In this document: positions 1 through 8,854 of the stretch, piece after piece | Numbering within the stretch: position 1 is the first letter of the stretch | Layout: each line of letters starts with the position of its first letter | Assembly (NCBI RefSeq): GCF_000756775.1 | Contig: NZ_CCSF01000001.1 | Location: forward strand, 496,001-560,000 | Origin: Pseudomonas saudiphocaensis | GTDB lineage: Bacteria; Pseudomonadota; Gammaproteobacteria; Pseudomonadales; Pseudomonadaceae | Reading direction: 5' to 3' | Length of the DNA: 64,000 nt | Notes under the pieces: model-generated | What the model was told of the DNA's origin: nothing | Databases searched by the model: none | Seen by the model: the letters and a program-made list of their open reading frames with translations, nothing else | Made by a program: the position numbers and the translations under genes

Positions 1-28
1 AGGGGTTCGAGTCCCCTAGGGGACGCCA
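1..28 (+). tRNA. tRNA-Glu, 3' end only
   Basis: These 28 bases match the last 28 bases of the complete tRNA-Glu at 196-271, covering part of the T arm, the acceptor 3' strand and an encoded CCA. The 5' part lies before the window. Together with the next two genes it implies a Glu-Ala-Glu tRNA transcript with a duplicated glutamate tRNA. Confidence 0.9.
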
Positions 29-76
29 TATCCAGCAGTGATGCGCGAGCATTGCGAGTCGGGAGACGTTAAATCC

Positions 77-152
<76 letters not shown>

Positions 153-195
153 ATTTCCACGCGCTTCGGCATTGCCGGATCGTCTCGAAGGTTTC

Positions 196-271
196 GTCCC
201 CTTCGTCTAGTGGCCTAGGACACCGCCCTTTCACGGCGGTAACAGGGGTTCGAGTCCCCTAGGGGACGCCA
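196..271 (+). tRNA. tRNA-Glu (anticodon TTC)
   Basis: A 76-base tRNA starting GTCCCCTTCGTCTAG and ending GGGGACGCCA. The anticodon arm is CCGCC-CTTTCAC-GGCGG, giving anticodon TTC. Its 3' end is identical to the partial tRNA at the window start. It is the last gene of the tRNA operon and is followed by a terminator hairpin. Confidence 0.96.
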
Positions 272-295
272 TTTTTCTTGCCCGTTTTGGGCACC

Positions 296-331
296 AAAGG
301 GTCATTTCTCAAGAAATGGCCCTTTTTGTTT
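296..331 (+). terminator. Rho-independent terminator of the tRNA operon
   Basis: An inverted repeat, AAAGGGTCATTTCT and AGAAATGGCCCTTT with one G-T pair and a two-base loop, runs straight into TTTTTGTTTT. It lies 25 bases after the tRNA-Glu and fits the end of the tRNA transcript. The rest of the gap to 484 shows no clear gene. Confidence 0.9.
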
Positions 332-483
332 TGCGCGGAGTTCAGCCAGTAGGCTGCCGAAAACATTCAGGCGCAGCGGGCGGCAAAGTCCGTGAATGAT
401 CAATCATGCATGACGCTGTCCTATGCGCCGTGCAAGATAGGTTCACCGAACGTGATTCACTGCGCATGGAATGAGAGGTATGC

Positions 484-933
484 ATGATCTGGGATCAGCC
501 TGATGTCTTCATCTGCGATATCAGCGTCGAGCCCGAGCACATCGATGAGCTCGGACACGCCAATAATGCGGTTTACGTAACCTGGTTGGAGCAATGCGCC
601 TGGCAGCATTCGCAGAGCCTGGGGCTTGGTCTGGAAGACTATCAGCGGCTCAATCGTGCGATGGCGGTAGTGCGCCACGAGATCGACTACCTGGCCGCTG
701 CCTATGAAGGGGAGCGTCTGCAGCTGGGTACCTGGATTGTCGAATCCGATCAGCGGCTGAAGATGAAGCGGCACTTCCAGTTGATCAGGCCCACCGACAA
801 GGTGACGCTGCTGCGGGCAAAGACCACTTTCGTCTGTATCGAAATGACCAGCGGCAAGCCGAAGAGGATGCCGCCGGAGTTTCTTGAGGGTTATGGCAAG
901 GCGTTGGTCGAACCTTTTCCATTACAGCTGTAA
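484..933 (+). CDS. acyl-CoA thioesterase, hot-dog fold (YbgC/FadM type)
   Basis: This 149-residue protein has the 4HBT hot-dog signature DELGHANNAVYVTWLE at residues 21-36, where Asp21 matches the catalytic aspartate of YbgC-type thioesterases. A mid-chain VRHEIDYLAAAYEGE region fits the family core. Length is typical (130-150 residues), with no signal peptide, so it should be cytosolic. The family hydrolyses acyl-CoA or acyl-ACP thioesters; the substrate cannot be read from sequence. The ATG follows GAGAGGTATGC, a reasonable ribosome-binding site. It is a single-gene unit between the tRNA terminator and a REP-like palindrome. Confidence 0.85.
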   Translation: MIWDQPDVFICDISVEPEHIDELGHANNAVYVTWLEQCAWQHSQSLGLGLEDYQRLNRAMAVVRHEIDYLAAAYEGERLQLGTWIVESDQRLKMKRHFQLIRPTDKVTLLRAKTTFVCIEMTSGKPKRMPPEFLEGYGKALVEPFPLQL

Positions 934-964
934 GTCGAGTTGGCTTGCGAACGCCTCGAGATCA

Positions 965-1026
965 GGAGCGGACTTGTCCGCGAGCCTTGGTTTATCTGCC
1001 AAAACTCGCGGACGAGTCCGTTCCTA
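965..1026. repeat. REP-like palindromic element / possible bidirectional terminator
   Basis: Two arms, AGGAGCGGACTTGTCCGCGAG and a near-complementary CTCGCGGACGAGTCCGTTCCT, flank a loop of about 20 bases. Each arm also contains its own small GCGGAC/GTCCGC palindrome. This is the usual form of Pseudomonas REP/BIME elements between convergent genes. It sits between the thioesterase and a small gene on the opposite strand. Confidence 0.75.
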
Positions 1027-1056
1027 AAAAGCAACAGGCGTGAATGATCGACCTGG

Positions 1057-1302
1057 TTATCCGCCGCTCTCGGGGCGCTTCATATCGGCATCCTTGCGTT
1101 GCTTGGCATCCTCTCGGTATTGATCCTGCTTCAGCTTTTTCATGTGCTCGCGCTTGGCCTCTTCGCGGGCCTCGATGTGCGGGTTGTTGGCTTTGTTCTG
1201 CACGGGGCGTTCGGTTTGCATATCCTTGCCTTGAGCCTGCGCCACGCTGGCGATGCAGAACAGGGCGGCAAGAAACAGTGTTCCAGCGTTCAGGATTTTC
1301 AT
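1057..1302 (-). CDS. small exported charged protein, unknown function
   Basis: An 81-residue protein with a clear signal peptide (MKILNAGTLFLAALFCIASV, cut after AQA around residue 23) and a very polar mature part rich in Lys, Arg, Glu and Gln (HIEAREEAKREHMKKLKQDQ). The ATG follows GGAGGTTCAC, an ideal SD distance; an upstream in-frame TTG is less likely. The mature chain looks helical or disordered and periplasmic. I do not recognise a functional family. It is convergent with the thioesterase and divergent from dinB. Confidence 0.72.
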   Translation of the reverse strand: MKILNAGTLFLAALFCIASVAQAQGKDMQTERPVQNKANNPHIEAREEAKREHMKKLKQDQYREDAKQRKDADMKRPESGG

Positions 1303-1403
1303 GTGAACCTCCAATTGTTCAGGCTGCGGGTAGGGAAACCGCTCGACATCAGTATTGATGACAGATCACATTCCTGCCTCGTTCCCTACGGAGCGCAGCG
1401 GCA

Positions 1404-2468
1404 GTGAGTGATTCACGCGTGCGCAAGATCATCCATATCGATTGTGATTGCTTCTACGCCGCCATCGAGATGCGTGACGATCCCAGTCTGGCGAATCGAC
1501 CCATTGCAGTAGGTGGGTTGGCTGAGCGTCGCGGTGTCATTGCTACCTGCAACTACGAAGCGCGCGCCTACGGCGTACGTTCGGCAATGGCCTCGGGCCA
1601 TGCGCTCAAGCTCTGTCCTGATCTGCTGATTCTGCGTCCGCGGATGGAGGCCTATCGTGAAGCATCGAGGGAAATCCACGGCATCTTCCGCTCCTATACC
1701 GACCTGATCGAGCCGCTGTCCCTGGACGAGGCATTCCTCGACGTCACCGGCTGCGAGCACTTTTCCGGAAGTGCCACGCGCATTGCCCAGGACATTCGCC
1801 AGCGTGTCTGGCAGCAATTGCGGATCACGGTCTCGGCGGGCGTAGCGCCGAACAAGTTTCTCGCCAAGATCGCCAGCGACTGGAAAAAGCCTGACGGATT
1901 GTTCGTGATTACACCGGCGCAGGTCGATGATTTCGTGCGTGAGCTGCCGGTCTCCAGGCTGCATGGTGTCGGCCGCGTCACCGCCGAAAAGCTCAACAAG
2001 CGGGGCATCCACACCTGCGCCGACCTGCGTCAGTGGAAGCGCCTGGAGCTGGTTCGCGATTTCGGCTCCTTCGGCGAGCGCTTGTGGAGCCTCGCTCATG
2101 GGATTGATGAGCGCCCGGTGCAGGTCGATAGTCGGCGGCAGTCGGTGAGCGTCGAAAATACGTACGAGCGCGATTTGCCCGATCTTGCCGCATGTCTCGA
2201 ACGGCTGCCTGAATTGCTCGACCAGCTCAGCAAGCGGATGGCGCGGCTCGATGGCAGTTATCGGCCCGGCAAGCCCTTCGTCAAACTCAAGTTCCACGAT
2301 TTCACTCAAACCACTCTGGAGCAGGCAGGCGCTGGTCTGGAGCTGGAGGACTATGCCGATTTGCTGGCAGTCGCCTTTGACCGCGGCAAACGCCCGGTGC
2401 GGCTGATCGGGGTGGGCGTGCGCCTGATCGATCTGCGCAGTGGTTTCGAGCAGCTGCGGTTGTTCTAG
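1404..2468 (+). CDS. dinB: DNA polymerase IV (Y-family, error-prone)
   Basis: A 354-residue Y-family polymerase, the normal length of DinB. Catalytic acidic residues are visible: HIDCDCFYAA (Asp13) and LSLDEAFLDV (Asp108, Glu109). The helix-hairpin-helix segment VSRLHGVGRVTAEKL and a C-terminal little-finger domain follow. The enzyme copies past damaged template bases and makes base substitutions and -1 frameshifts. The start is GTG with little spacing from the preceding sequence; the protein begins MSDSRVRKIIHIDCDCF. No LexA box was evident by eye. It lies just upstream of ku and ligD, so lesion bypass and end joining are side by side here. Confidence 0.96.
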   Translation: MSDSRVRKIIHIDCDCFYAAIEMRDDPSLANRPIAVGGLAERRGVIATCNYEARAYGVRSAMASGHALKLCPDLLILRPRMEAYREASREIHGIFRSYTDLIEPLSLDEAFLDVTGCEHFSGSATRIAQDIRQRVWQQLRITVSAGVAPNKFLAKIASDWKKPDGLFVITPAQVDDFVRELPVSRLHGVGRVTAEKLNKRGIHTCADLRQWKRLELVRDFGSFGERLWSLAHGIDERPVQVDSRRQSVSVENTYERDLPDLAACLERLPELLDQLSKRMARLDGSYRPGKPFVKLKFHDFTQTTLEQAGAGLELEDYADLLAVAFDRGKRPVRLIGVGVRLIDLRSGFEQLRLF

Positions 2469-2610
2469 CGCGCATGTACACCGCTCGGCCTTCCGATAAA
2501 ACCATTTCCGCCGATCGATGGTCGATTGATTGTGGGCTGCAGCTCAGGGCGCAGGGCCCCAAAGCTACGGTCGCCACGCCTGTCATTGCTAGCTTCAGGA
2601 GTCGATCGCC

Positions 2611-3501
2611 ATGCCCCGAGCCATCTGGAAAGGCGCCATCAGTTTTGGCCTGGTCCACATACCGGTTGCGCTGGTTTCCGCCAGCTCTTCCAAAGGAGTG
2701 GATTTTGACTGGCTGGATAAGCGCAGCATGGAGCCGGTTGGCTACAAGCGGGTGAACAAGGTCACCGGCAAGGAAGTCACCAAGGAAAATATCGTCAAGG
2801 GCGTCGCTTACGAGAAGGGGCGCTACGTGGTGCTGAGTGAGGAGGAAATCCGTGCCGCTCACCCCGAGTCGACCCAGACGATCGACATTTTTTCGTTTGT
2901 CGACCGTGAGCAGATACCGCTGCAGAACATCGACACCCCGTACTACCTGTCCCCTGACAACCGGGGTGAAAAGGTCTATGCCCTGTTGCGTGAGGCGCTG
3001 AGCAGCACGGACAAGGTCGCGCTGGCCCACGTGGTATTGCGCACTCGTCAGCATCTGGCAGCACTGTTTCCGCTGGAGTCCGCCCTGGTGCTGGTCATGC
3101 TGCGCTGGCCTAGCGATGTCCGCAGCCTCGATGCATTGGATCTTGGTACGGCTGTAACCCAGCCCAAGCTGGCCAAAAGCGAGCTGGACATGGCCAAGCG
3201 CCTGATCAAGGACATGAGCGATGAGTGGCGACCGGAGGAATATCAGGATAGCTTCCAGGAGCGCATCCTCGAACTGGTAGAGCAGAAGGCCAGGGCTGGC
3301 AAGATCGAGGCCGTCGAGCAAGTGGAGGGCGAAGAGGAGCGTCGCGGCGCCGATGTCATCGACCTTACCGAGCTGCTCAAGCGCAGCCTTGGCGGCAAGC
3401 CGGCGGCCAAGTCCGAAGACTCCTCCGAGGACAAGCCGAAGAAGCCGGCACGCAAGCGTTCCAGCCCCAGCAAGCCCGCCGCCAGGGCCGCGCGTAAATA
3501 A
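2611..3501 (+). CDS. ku: Ku protein, NHEJ DNA-end binding
   Basis: The 296-residue protein begins MPRAIWKGAISFGLVHIPV, the hallmark of bacterial Ku, and carries the single Ku-core beta barrel over about residues 1-230. The tail is Lys/Arg/Pro/Ala rich (KPKKPARKRSSPSKP), as in the basic extended C-termini that let some Ku homodimers bind DNA. It encircles broken ends and recruits LigD. An SD, CAGGAG, precedes the ATG. It is 15 bases ahead of ligD on the same strand, so the pair is an operon. Confidence 0.96.
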   Translation: MPRAIWKGAISFGLVHIPVALVSASSSKGVDFDWLDKRSMEPVGYKRVNKVTGKEVTKENIVKGVAYEKGRYVVLSEEEIRAAHPESTQTIDIFSFVDREQIPLQNIDTPYYLSPDNRGEKVYALLREALSSTDKVALAHVVLRTRQHLAALFPLESALVLVMLRWPSDVRSLDALDLGTAVTQPKLAKSELDMAKRLIKDMSDEWRPEEYQDSFQERILELVEQKARAGKIEAVEQVEGEEERRGADVIDLTELLKRSLGGKPAAKSEDSSEDKPKKPARKRSSPSKPAARAARK

Positions 3502-3516
3502 GCGGAGAGCACGACC

Positions 3517-6042
3517 GTGGCCAGGGTGCAGAGCGAATACAACCGCAAGCGCAACTTCGAACGCACCAGCGAACCGCCCGAGCGGCCCGGGAAACGCCGC
3601 AGCAAGGCCGGTGCACTGCGTTTCGTGGTGCAGAAGCACGATGCCCGTCGTTTGCACTATGACTTTCGCCTGGAACTGGATGGCACCCTGAAGAGTTGGG
3701 CAGTGCCCAAGGGGCCGAGCCTGGACCCGCGTGACAAGCGTCTTGCTGTGCATGTTGAGGACCATCCGCTGGACTACGCGGGTTTCGAAGGCAGCATTCC
3801 CGAGGGCAGTTACGGCGCCGGAGACGTCATTGTCTGGGATCACGGCATTTGGCAGCCCCAGGGTGACCCGGCAGCGGACTATGCCGCGGGCAAACTCAAG
3901 TTCACCCTGGTTGGCGAGAAGTTGGCAGGTGACTGGACGCTGGTCCGCACCCGCCTGCGTGGTAGCAGCGACAAGCAGCAATGGCTGTTGATCAAGGAAC
4001 GTGACGACATTGCCCGCTCCAGCGACGAATACGACATCGTCGAGGCGCAGCCGCAGAGCGTGATCAGCGGCACCCTGGTCGGTGGGCCGAGCAAGGCGCC
4101 CAAGCGCAAGGCGGCGAGCAAAGCCAAGGAAACCCGTGAGGTTTCAGCGGCGTTTCCCGACAGCCTGGCCCCTCAGTTGGCAACGCTCGTTGACCGCCCT
4201 CCGGAAGGCGACTGGTTATACGAAGTGAAGTACGACGGTTACCGTATCCTTGCCCGTATCAGGGGCGGCGAGGTGCGCCTTTTCACCCGTAACGGCCATG
4301 ACTGGACGCAGCGGCTGCCGCAGCAGGCCAAGGCCCTGGCCAAACTTGGGCTGGAGGACAGTTGGCTGGATGGCGAGGTGGTGGCGCTCAATAAAGAGGG
4401 ACTGCCGGACTTTCAGCAACTGCAGAATGCCTTTGATGTCGGGCGCAGCCAGGGTCTCATCTATTTCCTGTTCGACGCGCCGTTTATCAACGGCCAGGAC
4501 CTGCGTCAGTCTCCTCTGGAGCAGCGCCGGGAGCAGCTCAAGGCGCTTCTGGGCAATACGGACGATACGCCTCTGCGTTTCTCCGATGCGTTTACCGCCC
4601 ACCACCGTGACATCGTCGCAAGCGCCTGCGCCATGTCGTTGGAAGGCGTGATCGGCAAGCGCTCGGGCAGCCTCTATGTTTCGCGCCGCAATCCGGATTG
4701 GATCAAGCTCAAGTGCCGTCTGCGGCAGGAGTTCGTTATCGTCGGCTATAGCAGCCCTAAAGGCAGTCGCAGTGGTTTTGGCGCCTTGTTGCTGGCAGTG
4801 AGCGAGGATGACGGCCTGCGTTACGCCGGGCGGGTCGGGACCGGTTTTGGCGAGGCCTCACTCAAGGATATCCACCAGCGTTTGCACAAACTGGCTCGCG
4901 CCGACTCACCCTTGGCCAAGAAGCTGAGTGCGGCGCAGGCCCGTGGCGTGAGCTGGGTAGAGCCGCAACTGGTGGGCGAAGTCGAGTTTGCCGAGTGGAC
5001 GCGTGAAGGCATCGTGCGCCAGGCCAGCTTTATCGCCCTGCGCAGCGACAAGCCGGCCACGCAGATCATCCGTGAACGGCCGGGCGACACGCCCGCAGCT
5101 GAGCCTGAAAAGGGCGCAAAAAGGAAAGCAGCCAAAGCGAGCGGCAAGCCTGTGATTGCGGGGGTGACGATCAGCAATCCGCAGCGGGTCATCGATCCCG
5201 AGAGTGGCATTACCAAACTGGAGTTGGCGGAGTTCTACGCAGCCATCGCCGACTGGCTGTTGCCGTTTCTGAACAATCGTCCAGTGTCGCTGCTGCGAGC
5301 GCCGGAAGGTGTCGGCGGCGAGCAGTTCTTTCAGAAGCACGCCGAGCGTCTGGCGATTCCCAACATCAAGCATCTGGACCAGGCTCTGGACCCCGGCCAC
5401 GCGCGCTTGATGGAAATCGACAGCTTGCCGGCGCTGGTGGGTGCGGCGCAGATGGGCTGTATCGAGTTCCACACTTGGGGCGCGACCAGTGATCGCATCG
5501 AAACGCCGGACCACTTCGTACTGGACCTTGACCCAGATCCCGCATTGCCCTGGCGCAGCATGCTGGAGGCGACGCAGCTGACCCTGACCGTGCTCGACGA
5601 GCTGGGCCTGCAAGCCTTCCTCAAGACCAGCGGCGGCAAGGGGATCCACATCATCGTGCCGCTGGCGCGGCGTGCCGATTGGGACACTGTAAAGGCCTTT
5701 GCCAAGGCGGTTGCGCAGTTCATGGCGCGCCAGCTGCCCGAGCGCTTCACGGCGACATCCGGACCGAAGAACCGGGTCGGCAAGATATTTCTGGATTACC
5801 TACGCAACGGCCGTGGCGCCAGTACGGTGGCTGCTTACTCGGTGCGAGCGCGGCCGGGTTTGCCGGTTTCGGTGCCGATAGCGCGGGACGAACTGGCTGG
5901 CCTGCGCAGCGCAGGGCAATGGACTGTAGGCAATCTGCAGCAGCGCCTGGAGGAGCTTGAGCAGGATCCATGGGAGGGTTACGCCAATCGACAGCGGATC
6001 ACCCGTGCGATGTGGCGCAGGCTGGGTGCTGATGCTCCCTGA
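3517..6042 (+). CDS. ligD: multifunctional ATP-dependent DNA ligase D
   Basis: An 841-residue protein with the three-module Pseudomonas LigD order. The 3'-phosphoesterase is at about 1-190 (RFVVQKHDARRLHYDFRLE, with the metal-binding histidines). The ATP-dependent ligase is at about 210-520, with nucleotidyl-accepting Lys238 in EVKYDGYR, then WLDGEVVAL, EGVIGKR and WIKLKC. The primase-polymerase is at about 550-835, with FVLDLDPDP holding the catalytic Asp pair and SGGKGIHI. It trims, fills and seals double-strand breaks with Ku. The start is GTG after GGAGAGCACGACC. It is complete and no key motif is missing. Confidence 0.97.
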   Translation: MARVQSEYNRKRNFERTSEPPERPGKRRSKAGALRFVVQKHDARRLHYDFRLELDGTLKSWAVPKGPSLDPRDKRLAVHVEDHPLDYAGFEGSIPEGSYGAGDVIVWDHGIWQPQGDPAADYAAGKLKFTLVGEKLAGDWTLVRTRLRGSSDKQQWLLIKERDDIARSSDEYDIVEAQPQSVISGTLVGGPSKAPKRKAASKAKETREVSAAFPDSLAPQLATLVDRPPEGDWLYEVKYDGYRILARIRGGEVRLFTRNGHDWTQRLPQQAKALAKLGLEDSWLDGEVVALNKEGLPDFQQLQNAFDVGRSQGLIYFLFDAPFINGQDLRQSPLEQRREQLKALLGNTDDTPLRFSDAFTAHHRDIVASACAMSLEGVIGKRSGSLYVSRRNPDWIKLKCRLRQEFVIVGYSSPKGSRSGFGALLLAVSEDDGLRYAGRVGTGFGEASLKDIHQRLHKLARADSPLAKKLSAAQARGVSWVEPQLVGEVEFAEWTREGIVRQASFIALRSDKPATQIIRERPGDTPAAEPEKGAKRKAAKASGKPVIAGVTISNPQRVIDPESGITKLELAEFYAAIADWLLPFLNNRPVSLLRAPEGVGGEQFFQKHAERLAIPNIKHLDQALDPGHARLMEIDSLPALVGAAQMGCIEFHTWGATSDRIETPDHFVLDLDPDPALPWRSMLEATQLTLTVLDELGLQAFLKTSGGKGIHIIVPLARRADWDTVKAFAKAVAQFMARQLPERFTATSGPKNRVGKIFLDYLRNGRGASTVAAYSVRARPGLPVSVPIARDELAGLRSAGQWTVGNLQQRLEELEQDPWEGYANRQRITRAMWRRLGADAP

Positions 6043-6273
6043 GCATCGTACTGAGCTGCGAAGAAAAGAGGGGTTGCCCCGGCCTGCCTGTACCGAGGAC
6101 CCCAAAACTGGATTGCTTTACGCAATGCATTACGTGTGCCAGTTTCAGTGAACAGGGTTTTAAGCCGGTACGCCAACGCTGGCGCGGCTATTGTGGCGGA
6201 GAGGTGTCTGGCTGGGGCGCTCGTAGTGCATGCCAATGGTGCAGAGCCATCGGCATGCCCAGATCGGGTGCAG

Positions 6274-6675
6274 TCAGTTCTGTTCCGGCCAGACGCGAAT
6301 CGGTGCGCCTTCGGCAGGCCAGAAGCGCAGCTGATCAATATTGGAGATATCCCAGCGCTCGATTTGCGAGAGCAGATGCAGGAAGTGTTGCTCCTGCTTC
6401 ATCAAGTGCTCGGCGCACATCTTGCGGGTGCTGCCGATCTGGCTGAAACGGATCTTCTGGCCATCGAGCTCATAACTGGCGAACCAGTGGTTACAGCCGG
6501 AGTTCCCGTAAGCACGGTCGTGGCTGAAGGTCAGCGAGACGGGGTTGCGGCCAACCACGGGTTCCTCACCAATCCACTCGGTGATGTAGGTGACATCGTA
6601 TTGCAGCTTCTGCGTGTCGTTGGCACAGCCGCTTACGAATAGCGCGGCGAGGGCAGTCAGCAGGACTTTTTTCAT
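6274..6675 (-). CDS. META-domain lipoprotein
   Basis: A 133-residue lipoprotein: MKKVLLTALAALFVSGCAND shows a type II signal sequence with lipobox VSGC. The body has the META/HslJ pattern (NPVSLTFSHDRAYGNSGCN, later STRKMCAEHLM). Such proteins sit in the outer or inner membrane facing the periplasm; HslJ relatives are linked to stress and novobiocin resistance, but the function is not settled. The start at 6675 lies inside the end of the upstream gene with a 4-base ATGA overlap, so the two are translationally coupled. Downstream is the convergent ligD end. Confidence 0.82.
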   Translation of the reverse strand: MKKVLLTALAALFVSGCANDTQKLQYDVTYITEWIGEEPVVGRNPVSLTFSHDRAYGNSGCNHWFASYELDGQKIRFSQIGSTRKMCAEHLMKQEQHFLHLLSQIERWDISNIDQLRFWPAEGAPIRVWPEQN

Positions 6676-7109
6676 TGCTGTGCTTCCTTGCAGGCCGGGC
6701 ACAGATGGCGGCCGGCGTCGTTGGTCCAGCCGAGTTCGGCGATACGGGCTTCGGCGGCCGGGGTGCGAGCGGCCTCGCCTTTGGCTGCGTCAACGGCGAA
6801 TTCGAAATCCAGCTGCTCGCCGCAGCCATCACAATCGACCTGCCAGTTGTGGATCGCCAGTTCTCGGAAGACCGGGCCGCTGGCCATGGCTGTCCACTGG
6901 CCTGGCGGGTTGATCAGATGACGAACCTTGTCCACGACCAGGCGCTGCGACAGGTCACGGCTGCCCTTGAGGGTGACGATCAGGACATCGCCGATGCGAA
7001 TCGAGCCGCCATTGCCGGTGACCTGATAACGGCCCGGCGCCAGTGCGCGACATTCGGTAAGGGTGTGGGCGGGGTTGAGCAGGGTGTAGCGAAAATCGTG
7101 TTCGGCCAT
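6672..7109 (-). CDS. conserved hypothetical protein with two CxxC motifs
   Basis: A 145-residue soluble protein beginning MAEHDFRYTLLNPAHTL; an upstream in-frame extension to 7235 looks non-coding. Residues 95-145 hold CDGCGE and CPACKE, two CxxC knuckles that could bind one zinc or another metal. The N-terminal half has the look of a small beta barrel (RYQVTGNGGSIRIGDVLIVT). I do not recognise the family. It is the first gene of a two-gene unit with the META lipoprotein, overlapping it by 4 bases. Confidence 0.75.
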   Translation of the reverse strand: MAEHDFRYTLLNPAHTLTECRALAPGRYQVTGNGGSIRIGDVLIVTLKGSRDLSQRLVVDKVRHLINPPGQWTAMASGPVFRELAIHNWQVDCDGCGEQLDFEFAVDAAKGEAARTPAAEARIAELGWTNDAGRHLCPACKEAQQ

Positions 7110-7240
7110 GACTCGGGTTCGGTTGAGGGTTGCGGTGGCGGCAATGCTAGCACGGTACGGTGAAGCCGCCCGCGCCAGAGGGCGTTGGATAAGCCTCGGA
7201 CGACATTGCCGAGCCCGCGCAAGTAGCTCCTGCAAAAAAC

Positions 7241-7264
7241 TTCGCGAGCATGGCTCGCGCCTAC
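7241..7264. repeat. REP-like short palindrome
   Basis: The segment TTCGCGAGCATGGCTCGCGC contains GCGAGC-atg-GCTCGC, a form common in intergenic Pseudomonas REP sequences, followed by CTAC. It lies in the 210-base gap between the zinc-ribbon gene and the dienelactone hydrolase gene, on whose 3' side it may help end transcripts. Confidence 0.55.
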
Positions 7265-7322
7265 TGCTGCTTCAGCAGATAGCCTGAGTCAGCCGAAGGC
7301 GCAAATGTTTGGTCGCTGTAGT

Positions 7323-8117
7323 TTATGGCCGTGGGTTATTGAAGGTGTCTTCCAGGAAGCGCTGCATGTTGGCCCAGGAACGCTCGTCGGCCTGCTTGTC
7401 ATAGGCGAGGTCCAGGCCTTTTTCCTTGGACTTGTCCGCGCCCGGGTTGGTGAAGCCATGCTTGGCACCTGGGTGATTGACGAACTGGTAGTCGGCACCG
7501 GCTGCCACCATCTCCGAGTTGAGGGCCGCAATGTCTTCGAGGCTGATCATGCTGTCGGCGCTGCCGTGCTCGACAAGCACGCGTGCCTTGACGCTGCCGG
7601 GGACGGCGCGTGTCTGGGTGGCGAGGGCACCGTGGAAGCTGACCACGCCGTCCAGTGGTACACCCTGGCGAGCCATATCCAGCACCACCTTGCCACCGAA
7701 GCAGTAGCCGATTGCAGCCAGTTTGGCGGCGTCCGTCTGTTGTTGCTGCTTCAGCAGGTCAAGGCCGGCATTGAAGCGTGCCTTGGCAGCGTCTGCGTCC
7801 GCCGTGGCGGCCTGCATAAAGCTCATGGCGTCCTTGGGGTGATCGGTATTCTTGCCTTCGCCGTACATATCGATGGCCAGGGCGCTGTAGCCAAGCTCGG
7901 CGAGATTACGGGCGCGCTGCTTGGCGTAGTCGTTCAGTCCCCACCACTCATGTACCACCACGACGCCGGGGCGTGGCCCTTCGACTGCGTCGTCGTAGGC
8001 GTAGTAGCCAACCATCTTGGTGCCGTCGGCGGCGGTATAGGGGATTTCCTGGGTCTGGATTTCAGCATGAGCGGCAAGGCTGGTGGCCATGAGCAGGCCG
8101 AGCAGGGGATAACGCAT
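7323..8117 (-). CDS. exported dienelactone hydrolase family protein
   Basis: A 264-residue alpha/beta hydrolase. Residues 1-18 (MRYPLLGLLMATSLAAHA) are a signal peptide. The DLH triad is visible: nucleophile Cys139 in GYCFGG, Asp188 in HGSADSM and His220 in AKHGFTN; HEWWGLN near residue 56 is the usual oxyanion-side motif. Classical DLH opens the dienelactone ring in chlorocatechol degradation, but many homologues, especially exported ones, act on unknown esters or lactones and no catabolic partners lie nearby. An SD-like AGGAGAACCCC precedes the ATG. Confidence 0.88.
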   Translation of the reverse strand: MRYPLLGLLMATSLAAHAEIQTQEIPYTAADGTKMVGYYAYDDAVEGPRPGVVVVHEWWGLNDYAKQRARNLAELGYSALAIDMYGEGKNTDHPKDAMSFMQAATADADAAKARFNAGLDLLKQQQQTDAAKLAAIGYCFGGKVVLDMARQGVPLDGVVSFHGALATQTRAVPGSVKARVLVEHGSADSMISLEDIAALNSEMVAAGADYQFVNHPGAKHGFTNPGADKSKEKGLDLAYDKQADERSWANMQRFLEDTFNNPRP

Positions 8118-8205
8118 CGGGGTTCTCCTTTATTGTTTTGAGCACTGCCAGGACGAGCAATGGAGCAGGGCGGCTATCGGATCGACACGCAAAGGCTAAA
8201 TAAAT

Positions 8206-8229
8206 TCGGCCCTACATGAGTAGGGCCGA
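8206..8229 (-). terminator. terminator of the nap operon
   Basis: Perfect 10-base arms TCGGCCCTAC and GTAGGGCCGA around a 4-base loop. Read on the minus strand, the stem is followed by ATTTATTTAG, a T-rich tail. It begins 19 bases after the napC stop codon and fits the end of the napEDABC transcript. Confidence 0.85.
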
Positions 8230-8247
8230 GCCTGTTTAGCCAATGTC

Positions 8248-8844
8248 TTACCAGCCCGGTACGCCGTGCATGTCAGGCAGCCGGTGGGCAATGCCCTTGT
8301 GGCAATCGATGCATGTCGCTTCTCCGCTGGCCAGAGCGGTGGAGTGGAACTGAGCGGCGCGGGGAGCCTGACGGGTAAAGTCCATGTACTCGAAGTTGTG
8401 GCAGTTGCGGCATTCCAGCGAGTCATTGGTCTTCAGGCGACGCCATTCACGCTCGGCCATTTCCCGGCGCAGGCCGAGAAATTTTTCCCGGGTGTTGATG
8501 GTGCCGAAGATCTTGCCCCAGACCTCCTTGGAGGCCTGCATCTTGCGGGCGATCTTGTCGGTCCATTCATGGGGTACGTGGCAGTCCGGGCAGGTGGCCC
8601 TGACGCCCGAGCGGTTGCTGTAGTGGATGGTTTCCTTGATCTCCATATAGACGTTGTCTTCCATCTCGTGACAGGAGATGCAGAAGGTCTCGGTGTTGGT
8701 CGCCTCCAGAGCGGTGTTGAAGCCGCCCCAGAAAATGATCCCGGCGATAAACCCGCCGAGCGTCAGGGCGCCCAGGCTGTAATGCACGCTGGGACGGCTC
8801 AGAACGTTCCAGTAGCGTTTGAGAAACGCGAGTAGCGACTTCAT
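8248..8844 (-). CDS. napC: NapC, membrane tetraheme c-type cytochrome
   Basis: A 198-residue NapC/NirT cytochrome. One N-terminal membrane anchor (about residues 20-42) precedes a periplasmic domain with four CxxCH heme sites: CISCH (from Cys55), CPDCH, CRNCH and CIDCH. It oxidises quinol in the inner membrane and passes electrons to NapB/NapA. It is the last gene of the operon, 10 bases after napB, and is followed by a terminator. Length and heme count are normal. Confidence 0.97.
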   Translation of the reverse strand: MKSLLAFLKRYWNVLSRPSVHYSLGALTLGGFIAGIIFWGGFNTALEATNTETFCISCHEMEDNVYMEIKETIHYSNRSGVRATCPDCHVPHEWTDKIARKMQASKEVWGKIFGTINTREKFLGLRREMAEREWRRLKTNDSLECRNCHNFEYMDFTRQAPRAAQFHSTALASGEATCIDCHKGIAHRLPDMHGVPGW

Positions 8845-8854
8845 CCAGGCGTCC

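Noticed and set aside
2302-3981. Long minus-strand open frame opposite ku and ligD
   Set aside because: It lies over conserved Ku and LigD coding sequence and has no domain or SD of its own; codon-bias shadow.
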